From the NCBI RefSeq assembly GCF_042432495.1, contig NZ_JBHLXC010000006.1:561206-625205 (forward strand): a DNA stretch of 64,000 nucleotides. The letters are read 5' to 3'. Shown here one piece after another: positions 1 to 8,409 of the stretch. The notes under the pieces were generated by a model, which had not been told where the DNA came from, did no database searches, and saw nothing but the letters and a program-made list of their open reading frames with translations. The stretch's first letter is position 1. Each line of letters starts with the position of its first letter. Position numbers and translations under genes: made by a program. This DNA comes from Pseudochelatococcus lubricantis (lineage in GTDB: Bacteria > Pseudomonadota > Alphaproteobacteria > Rhizobiales > Beijerinckiaceae).

Positions 1-304
1 GACGGAAGTTCTCGACGACCACGTCGACACGCGCGGCGATGGCCTGCGCAAGCGCCAGATCGCCGGGCTGCTTCAGGTCCAGCGCGAGGCTTTTCTTGCC
101 GCGATTGTTCAGCATGAACAGCGCGCTTTCGCCATCCCTGAACGGCCCGACGTGGCGATAGTCGTCGCCGGCGGGCGGCTCCAGCTTGATGACCTCGGCT
201 CCGAGATCGGCCAGCAAAGCGGTGCAATAGGGGCCCGCCAGCACACGGGAAAGATCGAGCACCCTGATCCCCCCAAGGGGTTTTTTCGATTGCGGCCCGC
301 TCAT
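1..304 (-). CDS. CaiB/BaiF-type (family III) CoA transferase, N-terminal part
   Basis: About 101 N-terminal residues are inside the window; the gene runs off the left edge. The protein begins MSGPQSKKPLGGIRVLDLS and continues with RVLAGPYCTALLADLGAEV and IKLEPP, the Rossmann-like opening typical of family III CoA transferases, followed by NNRGKKSLALDLK. These enzymes move CoA between carboxylic acids; the catalytic aspartate lies beyond the visible part, so the substrate cannot be guessed. The ATG at 304 overlaps the hutG stop as ATGA, so it is probably translationally coupled to hutG and is the last visible gene of the leftward hut transcript. A CoA transferase is not a standard hut gene. 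Confidence 0.88.
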   Translation of the reverse strand, partial: MSGPQSKKPLGGIRVLDLSRVLAGPYCTALLADLGAEVIKLEPPAGDDYRHVGPFRDGESALFMLNNRGKKSLALDLKQPGDLALAQAIAARVDVVVENFR

Positions 305-1092
305 GCCCGAAGCTCCGGTGCAAGCGCCGCAAGCCGCGTGAGGATCGCCCGCAACGTCACGCGCAGCCGGTCGGCTTTCGCCTCGTCATAGGCGAAGGGC
401 GGGACCTCGGCCGCGAGATGCGTCGATTGCGCGAGTTCCATCTGGATCGCGTGGACACCCTCGCCCGGCCGGCCATACTGGCGCGTCGTCCAGCCGCCCT
501 TGAAGCGGCCGTTGACGACCCACGTGCGGTCCGTCGCCGCGGCCTCCTCACGCACGGCGGCCTCGATCCGCGGATCGCAGCTCGCGCCGACATTGGTACC
601 GATGTTGAAGTCCGGCAAGATGCCGTCGAACAGGAACGGAATATGGCTGCGGATCGAGTGGCAGTCGTAGAGGATTGCCACGCCGTGTTTCGCGCGCACC
701 CGCCCGATCTCGGCCGCCAGCGCGGCGTGATAGGGCGCGTGGAAGCGCTGCCGCCGCTCGGCGATGTCCTCAGCGGTCGGCAGATCGGTCCAGATCTGCT
801 CGCCGTCGAAATCGGTCACGGGAACAAGGCCGGTGGTATTCTGGCCGGGATAGAGGCTCGCGTCGTCCGGAGCGCGGTTCGCGTCGATCACATAGCGGTG
901 GAACGTCGCCCGCACCGTGGTCGCGCCCGGCAACAGCCCTTCATAGAGCCGGTCGATATGCCAGTCGGTGTCGGCAAGGAGCTGACCGCGCGGGTTGAGC
1001 TTCGCGCGGATGTCTTCGGGCAGGTCGGTCCCGGTATGCGGCAGGCCGAGAATGACGGGGCTGTCGCCTGCGACGACGTCGACGGGAATCAT
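301..1092 (-). CDS. hutG: N-formylglutamate deformylase HutG
   Basis: 263 residues. It hydrolyses N-formyl-L-glutamate to glutamate and formate, the last step of the HutF-dependent route of histidine catabolism in the cytoplasm. Visible family features are PHTGTDLP near the N-terminus, DTDWHIDRLY around residue 42, and YDCHSIRS with likely metal-binding Asp/His residues in the middle. The length fits the family. The start ATG overlaps the hutH stop (ATGA), and its own stop overlaps the start of the CoA transferase gene, so hutH, hutG and the transferase are probably translationally coupled. The presence of hutF in the same locus agrees with this being a deformylase and not a formiminoglutamase. 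Confidence 0.95.
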   Translation of the reverse strand: MIPVDVVAGDSPVILGLPHTGTDLPEDIRAKLNPRGQLLADTDWHIDRLYEGLLPGATTVRATFHRYVIDANRAPDDASLYPGQNTTGLVPVTDFDGEQIWTDLPTAEDIAERRQRFHAPYHAALAAEIGRVRAKHGVAILYDCHSIRSHIPFLFDGILPDFNIGTNVGASCDPRIEAAVREEAAATDRTWVVNGRFKGGWTTRQYGRPGEGVHAIQMELAQSTHLAAEVPPFAYDEAKADRLRVTLRAILTRLAALAPELRA

Positions 1093-2642
1093 GCGCGCAC
1101 CTCTTCAAGCAATCTGGCGGGAACGGCACCGGTCAGCACGCCCTCCCGTACCAGCCGCGCGGTCTCCGCGAGATCGGCGGCGAGATAGCGGTCCTGCGCG
1201 AGGGCCGGCACGGTTTCACGCAGTTTGGCGATGACGGCCTGCAACGTGGCCGAGGTTTTCAGCGGCGCGCGGAACTCCACGCCAGCAGCGGCGCAGAGCG
1301 CCTCGATGCCGAGGATCTGCGCGAGGTTGGCGTTCATCCGCCTCAGACGCCGGGCGCCGTGGGCGGCCATGCTGACATGATCTTCCTGGTTTGCGGAGGT
1401 CGGTGTCGAGTCGGTCGAGCACGGGGTGGCGAGATGCTTGTTCTCGCTCATCAGCGCCGCGCTGGTCACTTCCGCGATCATCAGGCCGCTGTTCAGGCCG
1501 GGATCGGGCGTCAGGAACGGCGGCAGGTCGTGGTTCAGCGCCGGGTCCACCATCAGCGCGACGCGCCGCTGCGCGATGGCGCCGATCTCGGCGATGGCCA
1601 GCGCGATCTGGTCGGCGGCGAAAGCGACCGGCTCGGCGTGGAAGTTGCCGCCGGAGACGATCAGGCCGGCATCCGTCAGCACCAGCGGGTTGTCGGTGGC
1701 GGCATTCGCCTCCGTCTCCAGCGTTCGCGCGGCCTGCGCCAGCAGGTCGATGCAAGCCCCGGTCACCTGCGGCTGGCAGCGGATGCAGTAAGGATCCTGC
1801 ACGCGGGTATCGCCCTCGCGATGGCTCTCGCGAATTTCCGAGCCTTCCATCAGGTTGCGGATCACGCCCGCCGCGAGGATCTGGCCGCGATGGCCGCGCA
1901 GGGTGTGGATTTCCTCAAGGAACGGCGCCGTTGAGCCCATGATCGCATCGGTCGACAGCGACGAGGTGACCAGCGCAGCGCGCGCCGAGGCGAAGGCGTC
2001 GAACAGCCCCGCGAGCGCGAAGGCGGTGGATACCTGCGTGCCGTTGATCAGCGCGAGCCCCTCCTTCGCCGCCAGCACGACAGGTTGCAGGCCGGCAGCG
2101 GCCAGCGCTTCCGCACCCGGCATCTCACGACCCTGATAAGTCGCCCGGCCTTCGCCCAGCATGGCTGCGGCCATGTGCGCGAGCGGCGCGAGATCGCCAG
2201 AGGCGCCGACCGAACCCTGTGACGGGATCACCGGCAGGACGCCCTCGGCCAGCATCGCTTCGATCAGCGTGATGACCTCCGGGCGGACGCCCGATGCGCC
2301 GCGCCCCAGCGACAGCAGTTTCAGCACCATGACGAGACGCACGGTCTCCGGCTCGACCGGCTCGCCCACGCCGCAGCAATGCGACAGGATCAGGTTGCGC
2401 TGGAGCGTCGCCGTGTCCTCTGCCCTGATCTTGATCGAGGCAAGCTTGCCGAAACCCGTGTTCACGCCATAGACCGGCGCGTCGCCGCTGGCGGCGGCCG
2501 CGATCCGGGCGGCCGAGGCGGCAATGCCGGGCCGGGCGCTGTCGGCCAGACGAACGGCCAGGCGACTGGCAAAGCCATGACGCCAGACCTGCTCCAACTC
2601 GGCAAGTGTGGTTTCGCCGGGGGTGAGGATCAGTTCAGACAA
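1089..2642 (-). CDS. hutH: Histidine ammonia-lyase HutH
   Basis: Removes ammonia from L-histidine to give urocanate, the first step of the pathway. The MIO prosthetic group is formed from the Ala-Ser-Gly of GSVGASGDLAPLAHM, which is intact; YGVNTGFGKLASI near the N-terminus and the C-terminal lyase domain are also typical. An ATG at 2666 would give 525 residues but has no Shine-Dalgarno sequence. I prefer the TTG at 2642 (517 residues), which has GGAGG five to six bases upstream and starts at SELILTPGETTL, matching the usual N-terminus of the family. With that start the gene overlaps the end of hutI by 8 bases. It couples to hutG by ATGA. Confidence 0.93.
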   Translation of the reverse strand: MSELILTPGETTLAELEQVWRHGFASRLAVRLADSARPGIAASAARIAAAASGDAPVYGVNTGFGKLASIKIRAEDTATLQRNLILSHCCGVGEPVEPETVRLVMVLKLLSLGRGASGVRPEVITLIEAMLAEGVLPVIPSQGSVGASGDLAPLAHMAAAMLGEGRATYQGREMPGAEALAAAGLQPVVLAAKEGLALINGTQVSTAFALAGLFDAFASARAALVTSSLSTDAIMGSTAPFLEEIHTLRGHRGQILAAGVIRNLMEGSEIRESHREGDTRVQDPYCIRCQPQVTGACIDLLAQAARTLETEANAATDNPLVLTDAGLIVSGGNFHAEPVAFAADQIALAIAEIGAIAQRRVALMVDPALNHDLPPFLTPDPGLNSGLMIAEVTSAALMSENKHLATPCSTDSTPTSANQEDHVSMAAHGARRLRRMNANLAQILGIEALCAAAGVEFRAPLKTSATLQAVIAKLRETVPALAQDRYLAADLAETARLVREGVLTGAVPARLLEEVRA

Positions 2643-3861
2643 GTTCGCCTCCGACAACGCGGGCATGAAGGGGATTGAAACCGATGCGATAGGTCAGTTC
2701 GGCGGGATGCCGGACATCCCAGATGGCCAGATCGGCGCGCAGGCCGGGCGCGACACGGCCGCGATCCGGAAGGCCCAGCGCCCGCGCCGCATTGCGGGTG
2801 ACGGCGGCGAGGCATTCGGCGGGCGTCATGCGAAACAGCGTCGCCCCCATGTTCATGGTGAGCAGGATCGACGTCAACGGCGATGTACCGGGGTTGCAAT
2901 CCGTCGCCAGCGCAATCGCCACGCCGGCATCGCGCAACGCCTGCACGGGCGGATAGTGCGTCTCGCGCAGCGTGTAGAAGGCGCCGGGCAACAGCACGGC
3001 GACGGTGCCGGATTCAGCCATGGCATCGACGCCATCCTGGCCCAGATGTTCAAGGTGATCCGCCGAGAGCGCGGCGTGCCGCGCGGCCATGGCGGCGCCG
3101 CCAAGATCGGAAAGCTGCTCCGCGTGGAGCTTGACCGGCAGGCCGAGACCAGCGGCGCGATCGAAGATCGCCGCCATCTCCTCGCGTGAAAAGGCAATCC
3201 CCTCGCAGAAGCCATCCACCGCGTCGATCAGCCCTTCCGCATGGCCACGTTCCATGCCGGCGATCACGACGTCGCGGATATAGCCCTGACGGTCGTCCCT
3301 GTATTCGGGCGGCACGGCGTGGGCGGCGAGCCATGTCGTCTGCACCGTCACCCTGCGGGCCTCGCCGATCCGGCGGGCGACACGCAGCATCTTCAGCTCG
3401 CTGTCGATGTCGAGCCCGTAGCCGGATTTGATCTCCAGCGTCGTCACACCCTCGGAAAGCAGCGTGTCCACGCGCCGCAGGGCCGAGGCCAGCAGCGCCT
3501 CCTCATCCGCCGCGCGCGTTTCGCGCACACTGGACAGGATGCCGCCGCCAGCGCGCGCGATCTCCTCATAGCTCGCGCCCTCCAGCCGCATCTCGAACTC
3601 GCGGGCGCGGTCTCCGCCGAAGACGACATGGGTGTGGCAATCTATCAGGCCGGGCGTCACCAGCCGTCCGCCGAGATCCCGACGAGCGGCACCCGCATAG
3701 TCGGCCGGAATATCCGCCTCGGCGCCGACCCAGGCGATCCGCCCGTCCTCGATCGCGACCGCGGCGCGCTCGACAAGGCCGTAGCCCTGCGATGCGCCGC
3801 CCGCCGCTGCCGGGGACGAGTCGCCCATGGCAGCAACCGTGGCATTGCTGAGAATCTGCAT
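2635..3861 (-). CDS. hutI: Imidazolonepropionase HutI
   Basis: 408 residues from the chosen start. Hydrolyses 4-imidazolone-5-propanoate to N-formimino-L-glutamate (third hut step). An amidohydrolase-superfamily TIM barrel with metal and catalytic motifs in order: DCHTHVVFGGDR, KLHAEQLSDLGGA, SADHLEHLG and ATDCNPGTSP. An open frame continues upstream to 3951, but the ATG at 3861 has GGAGG about nine bases before it and gives the family length and the usual MQILSNATV-like start. First gene of the leftward hut transcript, divergent from hutF. The intermediate step, urocanase (HutU), is not encoded nearby. Confidence 0.95.
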   Translation of the reverse strand: MQILSNATVAAMGDSSPAAAGGASQGYGLVERAAVAIEDGRIAWVGAEADIPADYAGAARRDLGGRLVTPGLIDCHTHVVFGGDRAREFEMRLEGASYEEIARAGGGILSSVRETRAADEEALLASALRRVDTLLSEGVTTLEIKSGYGLDIDSELKMLRVARRIGEARRVTVQTTWLAAHAVPPEYRDDRQGYIRDVVIAGMERGHAEGLIDAVDGFCEGIAFSREEMAAIFDRAAGLGLPVKLHAEQLSDLGGAAMAARHAALSADHLEHLGQDGVDAMAESGTVAVLLPGAFYTLRETHYPPVQALRDAGVAIALATDCNPGTSPLTSILLTMNMGATLFRMTPAECLAAVTRNAARALGLPDRGRVAPGLRADLAIWDVRHPAELTYRIGFNPLHARVVGGELV

Positions 3862-3928
3862 CCCGTGCGCCTCCCGGCTTGTCGAAAAGTATTCTCGCGG
3901 CGGCACTGACGCCGCTCTTGACTGTGAG

Positions 3929-3968
3929 ATAAGTCTAAACATAATCGACACTCTATGTCTAAACTTAT
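3929..3968. promoter_or_regulatory. hutI/hutF divergent promoter with repeated GTCTAAAC
   Basis: The space between the two hut transcripts contains two copies of GTCTAAAC (3933-3940 and 3957-3964), 24 bases apart, flanked by ATAAG (3929-3933) and its complement CTTAT (3964-3968). This is a good candidate for the HutC operator because hutC lies in the rightward transcript and HutC proteins normally repress hut genes until urocanate binds. The assignment is inferred; the sequence does not obviously match the Pseudomonas HutC site that I know. Confidence 0.45.
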
Positions 3969-4028
3969 TTTCCTGTTATGGATAAAATTGAAGCAACGCA
4001 TGGCACAATTTGCGGCAAGGGGATGATG

Positions 4029-5393
4029 ATGAAGGCACTCTGGGCGAAACACGCGCTGCTGCCGGACGGATGGGCGGAAAACGTAAGCATCGCACTGGAT
4101 TCGGGCGGCCGGATCGGTAAGGTCGAGGCCGGGACCGCGCCAAATGGCCAGCAGGTGGACCTGTTGCTCCCCGCCATGGCGAATCTTCACTCCCACGCCT
4201 TCCAGCGCGCCATGGCCGGCCTGTCGGAGGCGCGCGGACCGGAACCGCGTGACACGTTCTGGACATGGCGGCGGATCATGTACCGCTTCCTCGACCACCT
4301 GACGCCCGACGACGTCGAGGCCATCGCGGCGCTCGTGCAGATGGAGATGCTGGAGGCCGGCTACGCCACCAATGTCGAGTTCCACTATCTGCATCATCGC
4401 CCCGGCGGCGGGCATTACGACAATCTCGCCGAGATGTCCGAACGCATCGCGGCGGCGGCGGCGAGGACCGGCATCGGACTGACGCTGCTTCCGGTGCATT
4501 ACCAGTTTGGCGGTGTGGACCGTCGCCCGCTCGGCCCTGGCCAGAACCGCTTCGGCACAACGCCCGAGGAATTCCAGCGCCTGCTCGACGGCGCCGAGGC
4601 CGCGCTGCGCGCCCTGCCCGCCGACGCGGGCGTCGGTGTCGCGCCCCATTCGCTGCGCGCGGTATCGCCCGAAGCGCTGAAGCTGTGCGAAAGCCTTCGC
4701 CCCGCCCGCCCGCTGCATATGCACCTGGCCGAGCAGATCCCCGAGATCGAGGAAATCAGCGCCGCCTACGGCCGCCGCCCTGTCGAGTGGCTTCTGGACA
4801 ACCACGCCCCCGACCGGCGCTGGACGCTGATTCATCTCACCCACATGACCGGGGACGAGACCCGTCGCCTCGCCGCGACCGGCGCGGTGGCGGGCCTTTG
4901 CCCGATTACCGAATCGAGCCTCGGCGACGGCATCTTCAACGGCACGGTCTGGAAGGACGCGGGCGGACATCTGGGCTTCGGCTCGGACAGCAATATCCGC
5001 ATCTCGCTTGTCGAGGAGCTGCGCACGCTTGAGTACAGCCAGCGTCTGCGCGACACGGCCCGTGCCGTTCTGGCGGAGCCGGAACGCTCGACCGGGCGGG
5101 TGATCTACGAAGCGGGACTGGACGGCGGCGCTTCGGCCGCCGGCCGCGACACCGGCGCCATCCGCGAGGGGCTCTGGGCGGACCTCTGTGCCGTATCGCT
5201 GAACAATGCGGTAATGTTCGGCCGCAGGGGCGACGAGATGCTGGACAGCCTGATCTTCGCCGGCGACGACAGGCTGGTACGCGATGTCTGGGCGGCGGGA
5301 CGTCACGTCGTTCGCGACGGGCGCCACGTGGAGCGCGACCGGATCGTGGCCGGCTATCTGGCCTGCATCGGCAAAGTGAGGGAGCAGATGTGA
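4029..5393 (+). CDS. hutF: Formimidoylglutamate deiminase HutF
   Basis: Converts N-formimino-L-glutamate to N-formyl-L-glutamate and ammonia, feeding HutG. An amidohydrolase-fold protein with NLHSHAFQRAMAG (metal-binding HxH), EFHYLHH, MHLAEQ and GSDSNI. The open frame begins at 3978, but three ATG codons stand in a row at 4023, 4026 and 4029; AAGGGG just before them is best spaced for the last, giving MKALWAKHALLPDGW and 454 residues, close to the known length of the family. It is followed by hutC with a 4-base overlap (GTGA). Confidence 0.93.
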   Translation: MKALWAKHALLPDGWAENVSIALDSGGRIGKVEAGTAPNGQQVDLLLPAMANLHSHAFQRAMAGLSEARGPEPRDTFWTWRRIMYRFLDHLTPDDVEAIAALVQMEMLEAGYATNVEFHYLHHRPGGGHYDNLAEMSERIAAAAARTGIGLTLLPVHYQFGGVDRRPLGPGQNRFGTTPEEFQRLLDGAEAALRALPADAGVGVAPHSLRAVSPEALKLCESLRPARPLHMHLAEQIPEIEEISAAYGRRPVEWLLDNHAPDRRWTLIHLTHMTGDETRRLAATGAVAGLCPITESSLGDGIFNGTVWKDAGGHLGFGSDSNIRISLVEELRTLEYSQRLRDTARAVLAEPERSTGRVIYEAGLDGGASAAGRDTGAIREGLWADLCAVSLNNAVMFGRRGDEMLDSLIFAGDDRLVRDVWAAGRHVVRDGRHVERDRIVAGYLACIGKVREQM

Positions 5394-6121
5394 CGGACAA
5401 GCAAGCAGGCGCGACCGTACCCAAGGCGCAAAGCATCGCCAACGAGGTACGGCGCCGCATCGTCGAGCGCGAATGGAGCCAGGGCGACAGAATCCCGGAC
5501 GAGGCCGATCTGGCCACGGAGTTCGACGCCGCGCGGGCAACGGTCAACAAGGCGCTTCAACTGCTGGCGGACGAGGGCTTGCTGGACCGCCGGCGCCGTG
5601 CAGGCACGCGGGTCACCGTCAATCCGGTCCGCAAGGCCACGTTCTCGATTCCCGTCGTGCGCGAGCAGGTCGAGCAGGCGGGCATGGCCTACAGCCATCG
5701 CGTGGTGGCGCAGCGGCGCAGCCCCATCCCGGCGGAGATCGCAAACCGGCTCGACCTGCCTGAAGGCCGGATCCTGGTTCACCTGCGGGCCGTGCACTAT
5801 GGCGACGGACTCCCCTTCCAGCTGGAGGACCGCTGGATCAATCCGCAGGCGGCGCCCGGACTGGAGCAGGCCGATTTTCGCCATCTGAACGCCAACGAAT
5901 GGCTGGTGCGCAACGCACCCTATCTGCGGGCCGAGCTGACATTCTCGGCCGAGAACGCCGACCGCCGTGATGCGAGATTGCTGCAGACCCGGCAGGGGCA
6001 GGCACTGCTGATCCTGCACCGCACCACCTGGAACGATCTCGGCCCCATCACTACCGTGCGGGTGGCGTTCCGCCCCGGCCATCGCGTCAGCACGGAAAGC
6101 GGCCATGACCGGAGCAGTTGA
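5390..6121 (+). CDS. hutC: Histidine utilization repressor HutC, GntR family
   Basis: 243 residues. N-terminal winged helix-turn-helix of the GntR type (residues about 12-75: ANEVRRRIVEREWSQGDRIP, then ATVNKALQLLADEGLLDRRR) and a C-terminal UTRA ligand-binding domain. HutC proteins repress hut genes and are released by urocanate. The start is GTG at 5390, inside the last codons of hutF, with GGGAG five to six bases upstream; coupled translation with hutF is likely. It probably acts at the divergent promoter at 3929-3968, which would also make it autoregulatory. Confidence 0.93.
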   Translation: MTDKQAGATVPKAQSIANEVRRRIVEREWSQGDRIPDEADLATEFDAARATVNKALQLLADEGLLDRRRRAGTRVTVNPVRKATFSIPVVREQVEQAGMAYSHRVVAQRRSPIPAEIANRLDLPEGRILVHLRAVHYGDGLPFQLEDRWINPQAAPGLEQADFRHLNANEWLVRNAPYLRAELTFSAENADRRDARLLQTRQGQALLILHRTTWNDLGPITTVRVAFRPGHRVSTESGHDRSS

Positions 6122-6230
6122 TCCGGGGACAGGCTCGCTGTCCGGGGAACCGCCGCGACCGCCCCCCAGGATAGGACAATGCGTTGCGGCGGCACAATTG
6201 CACGGGATATTTATCGGAGGATTGAACGGG

Positions 6231-6779
6231 ATGACAGCTTCGGGAGTTCTTCGGGCCGCGGACAGGCGGTTCCGCCCCTGGAAAAATGGCGGCGGCGAAA
6301 CAGCCGAGATCGTCGTCGCACCGCCGGGCGCGGATTTCGAGAGCTTCTCCTGGCGCATCAGCACGGCCATTGTGGCGGCCTCCGGCCCTTTCTCCGCCTT
6401 TTCTGGCGTAGACCGCGTCCTGTCGGTTGTGGACGGTGACGGCGCAATGGTTCTGACCGTCGGTGAAAACGAGCACCGCCTGGACGCGGCCAGCAATCCC
6501 CTCGCCTTTCCGGGCGACGTTCCTGCCGCTGCGCTGCTGGAGGGCGGCGGGCTCCTCGATTTCAACGTCATGGTGCGGCGCCCGCTCAGGGCGGAGGTGA
6601 CGCGCGGCCCATTCGATCCCGCGAGGAAGTGCGCGAGCGAACGGGCGCGTTACGTCCTGCTGCTCGAAGAGGGAGCGGGACTTGAACGGCTCGACCTCGT
6701 CGTGTTGGCAACAGCCGCCCCCGCGCTCGTCGCCGCACTCGCGGGCACGAATGTGCTGGACGCCCGCATCGTCGGCTAA
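6231..6779 (+). CDS. hutD: HutD family protein
   Basis: 182 residues from the chosen start. HutD is a cupin-fold protein found in many hut loci; its exact role is not settled, and a governor-like role limiting hut activity has been proposed in Pseudomonas. Typical motifs are RFRPWKNGGGETAEI, FSWRISTA and LLDFNVMVRR. The open frame extends upstream to 6105 and would overlap hutC, but the ATG at 6231 has GGAGG ten bases before it and matches the usual start. That leaves a 109-base gap after hutC. Confidence 0.88.
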   Translation: MTASGVLRAADRRFRPWKNGGGETAEIVVAPPGADFESFSWRISTAIVAASGPFSAFSGVDRVLSVVDGDGAMVLTVGENEHRLDAASNPLAFPGDVPAAALLEGGGLLDFNVMVRRPLRAEVTRGPFDPARKCASERARYVLLLEEGAGLERLDLVVLATAAPALVAALAGTNVLDARIVG

Positions 6780-6828
6780 AGCGTTTTCAAGCAAAGTGGA
6801 TACCGGTTTGCGTGAAGAAAGCGCGTAA
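6780..6828. repeat. Rhizobial-type intergenic palindrome
   Basis: The bases right after hutD begin GCGTTTTCAAGCAAAGTGGA, then TACCGGTTTGCGTGAAGAAA, then GCGCG. The ends are partly complementary (GCGTTTTC / GAAAGCGC). I recognise near-identical palindromic units from between genes in many Hyphomicrobiales genomes. It may fold in RNA and could help end the hutFCD transcript, but that is inferred. Confidence 0.5.
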
Positions 6829-6969
6829 TATCAAAAATTTATATCATTTTGGCGTTTCAATGAAATGTCGAAATGCTATAGGCGCTGTTCCGATCAGAAT
6901 TCGCTCAAGATAAGGAACCTGGCATCTGTCCTGTTTCAACGTAAACAGGACAGACTCCAGGCACGCCGC

Positions 6970-8409
6970 TCAAATCCGTTGGGCGTGGATGTCATCATAC
7001 AGGAAAGACAGGCTCTGCTGCGTTTCCAGCGTCAGCACCTTGTCCATATAGTCCCGCGGCTCCTTCAGCCCGGGCGAGGCGAGATCGAGAAATTTCTCCA
7101 TTACCTCGGCGTGGGTGAGCGGCTGTGCGGCGGAGCCCTTGTAGCCCGAAATCCGCTGTTCCGCCCTCACCTCGCCGTCCGGGCCGAGCACGCGCACATG
7201 CGAATGCGAGAAATGGGGCAGTTCGTCGTTGCCGACATAACGGATTCGCGCCATCATCGCCGTCACGAACGGATCGGCAAGAAACTCGGCCGCCTTCGCC
7301 GCATGGGTGGGTACGATGCGGTCCGCGCCGGCGGCGGCGAGCGCCACGTTATAGCGGCCGCTGAAGCGCGCCTCGGTTTCCGTCTCCGGCAGCTTGGCGG
7401 AAGAGATCACCGTGGCAACGGGCGGGACGACGCCGATTTCGACCGTCGCGCCCTCGAAGATTTGCCGCCCGTAGCGATGGCGCAACGCCGCCACCCCGTC
7501 GACACCAGCATGGATGAAACCGCAGCAGGCGTGCCATTTGCGCCGGGGACGTTCGAGCTGCCAGCCCCGTGAGCCCTTGACGATTTCCGGATCATGGCCC
7601 TTGGCGAGGGTTGCGTAGAGCCCTACCGGGCTTTCGAGAAGATGCGTCGGCCCGGTGACGCCGGCAGCGGCATAGCGTCCCGCCAGCATGCCGACGGTCG
7701 CCGGCCAGCCGCCGAACATGACAGGCTTGATGGTGCCGCCGACACCGAACAGCACCTCGACCGGACACCAGCCCGCCAGTGTGCCGCCAATGCCCAGCGC
7801 CGCGCAGGTCCGGACCTCGTCGAGCCCGAGAGCGACGGCGGTAAGGGCGCTGACGCCGATGGTGGAGGGAATCCCTTCAGACGAAATTCCCACGTCGGTG
7901 AAGGGCCGATTGTCGCGGCCGTCGTTGCTCTCGCGATAGCCCATGTTCACGCGGGCGGTGATCTCGATTCCGGCGATCAGCGCGCGCAGCGTCTGCACGC
8001 CCGACAGACCCTGTGTCTCCGCAAGGGCGAGCGCCGCCGACACGGCGCCGATGCTGGCGTGGCCACCGATCAGGTCGTTCAGTTCCAGGATGTCGCCGGT
8101 ATAGCCGTTGACGCGCGCGGCGCCCGCCTCCGTGAGGCGAAGATCGAAGCCCAGCACGTGCGCGGCCGGAATGCCGGGCGCTGCTGGAGAAATCCCGGCT
8201 TCTGCCTGCGCGAACGCCCTGCCCTCCGGAAGGCGCGCGCCCGCGATCATGCAGCCGACGGTGTCGAGCAGACAGTATTTTGCTTCCGTCAGCACGGTAT
8301 CGGAAAACTGCCCGGCGGCGACCGACCGGGCGAAGATCGCCAGATGATGCAGAAGCGTCGGCTCTCCGGGGAGCGGCGTGTCGGTGTCGGTCGCGCTCGT
8401 GGCTGTCAT
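6970..8409 (-). CDS. MmgE/PrpD family protein
   Basis: 479 residues. The family includes 2-methylcitrate dehydratase (PrpD) and iminodisuccinate epimerase. Visible features are the helical N-terminal part (LLDTVGCMIAGARLP, NGYTGDILELNDLIGGHASIGAV) and the C-terminal lid domain (RPRRKWHACCGFIHAGVDGV). The start at 8409 has GGAGG upstream and overlaps the stop of the ABC ATPase gene (ATGA), so it is the last gene of the leftward transporter operon. In this setting it more likely acts on an imported amino acid or dicarboxylate than in the methylcitrate cycle, since no prpB or prpC is nearby. The substrate is unknown. Confidence 0.85.
   Translation of the reverse strand: MTATSATDTDTPLPGEPTLLHHLAIFARSVAAGQFSDTVLTEAKYCLLDTVGCMIAGARLPEGRAFAQAEAGISPAAPGIPAAHVLGFDLRLTEAGAARVNGYTGDILELNDLIGGHASIGAVSAALALAETQGLSGVQTLRALIAGIEITARVNMGYRESNDGRDNRPFTDVGISSEGIPSTIGVSALTAVALGLDEVRTCAALGIGGTLAGWCPVEVLFGVGGTIKPVMFGGWPATVGMLAGRYAAAGVTGPTHLLESPVGLYATLAKGHDPEIVKGSRGWQLERPRRKWHACCGFIHAGVDGVAALRHRYGRQIFEGATVEIGVVPPVATVISSAKLPETETEARFSGRYNVALAAAGADRIVPTHAAKAAEFLADPFVTAMMARIRYVGNDELPHFSHSHVRVLGPDGEVRAEQRISGYKGSAAQPLTHAEVMEKFLDLASPGLKEPRDYMDKVLTLETQQSLSFLYDDIHAQRI

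Noticed and set aside
3657..5540. A 627-codon antisense open frame opposite hutF
   Set aside because: hutF motifs are clear on the plus strand, and the antisense product has no family features.
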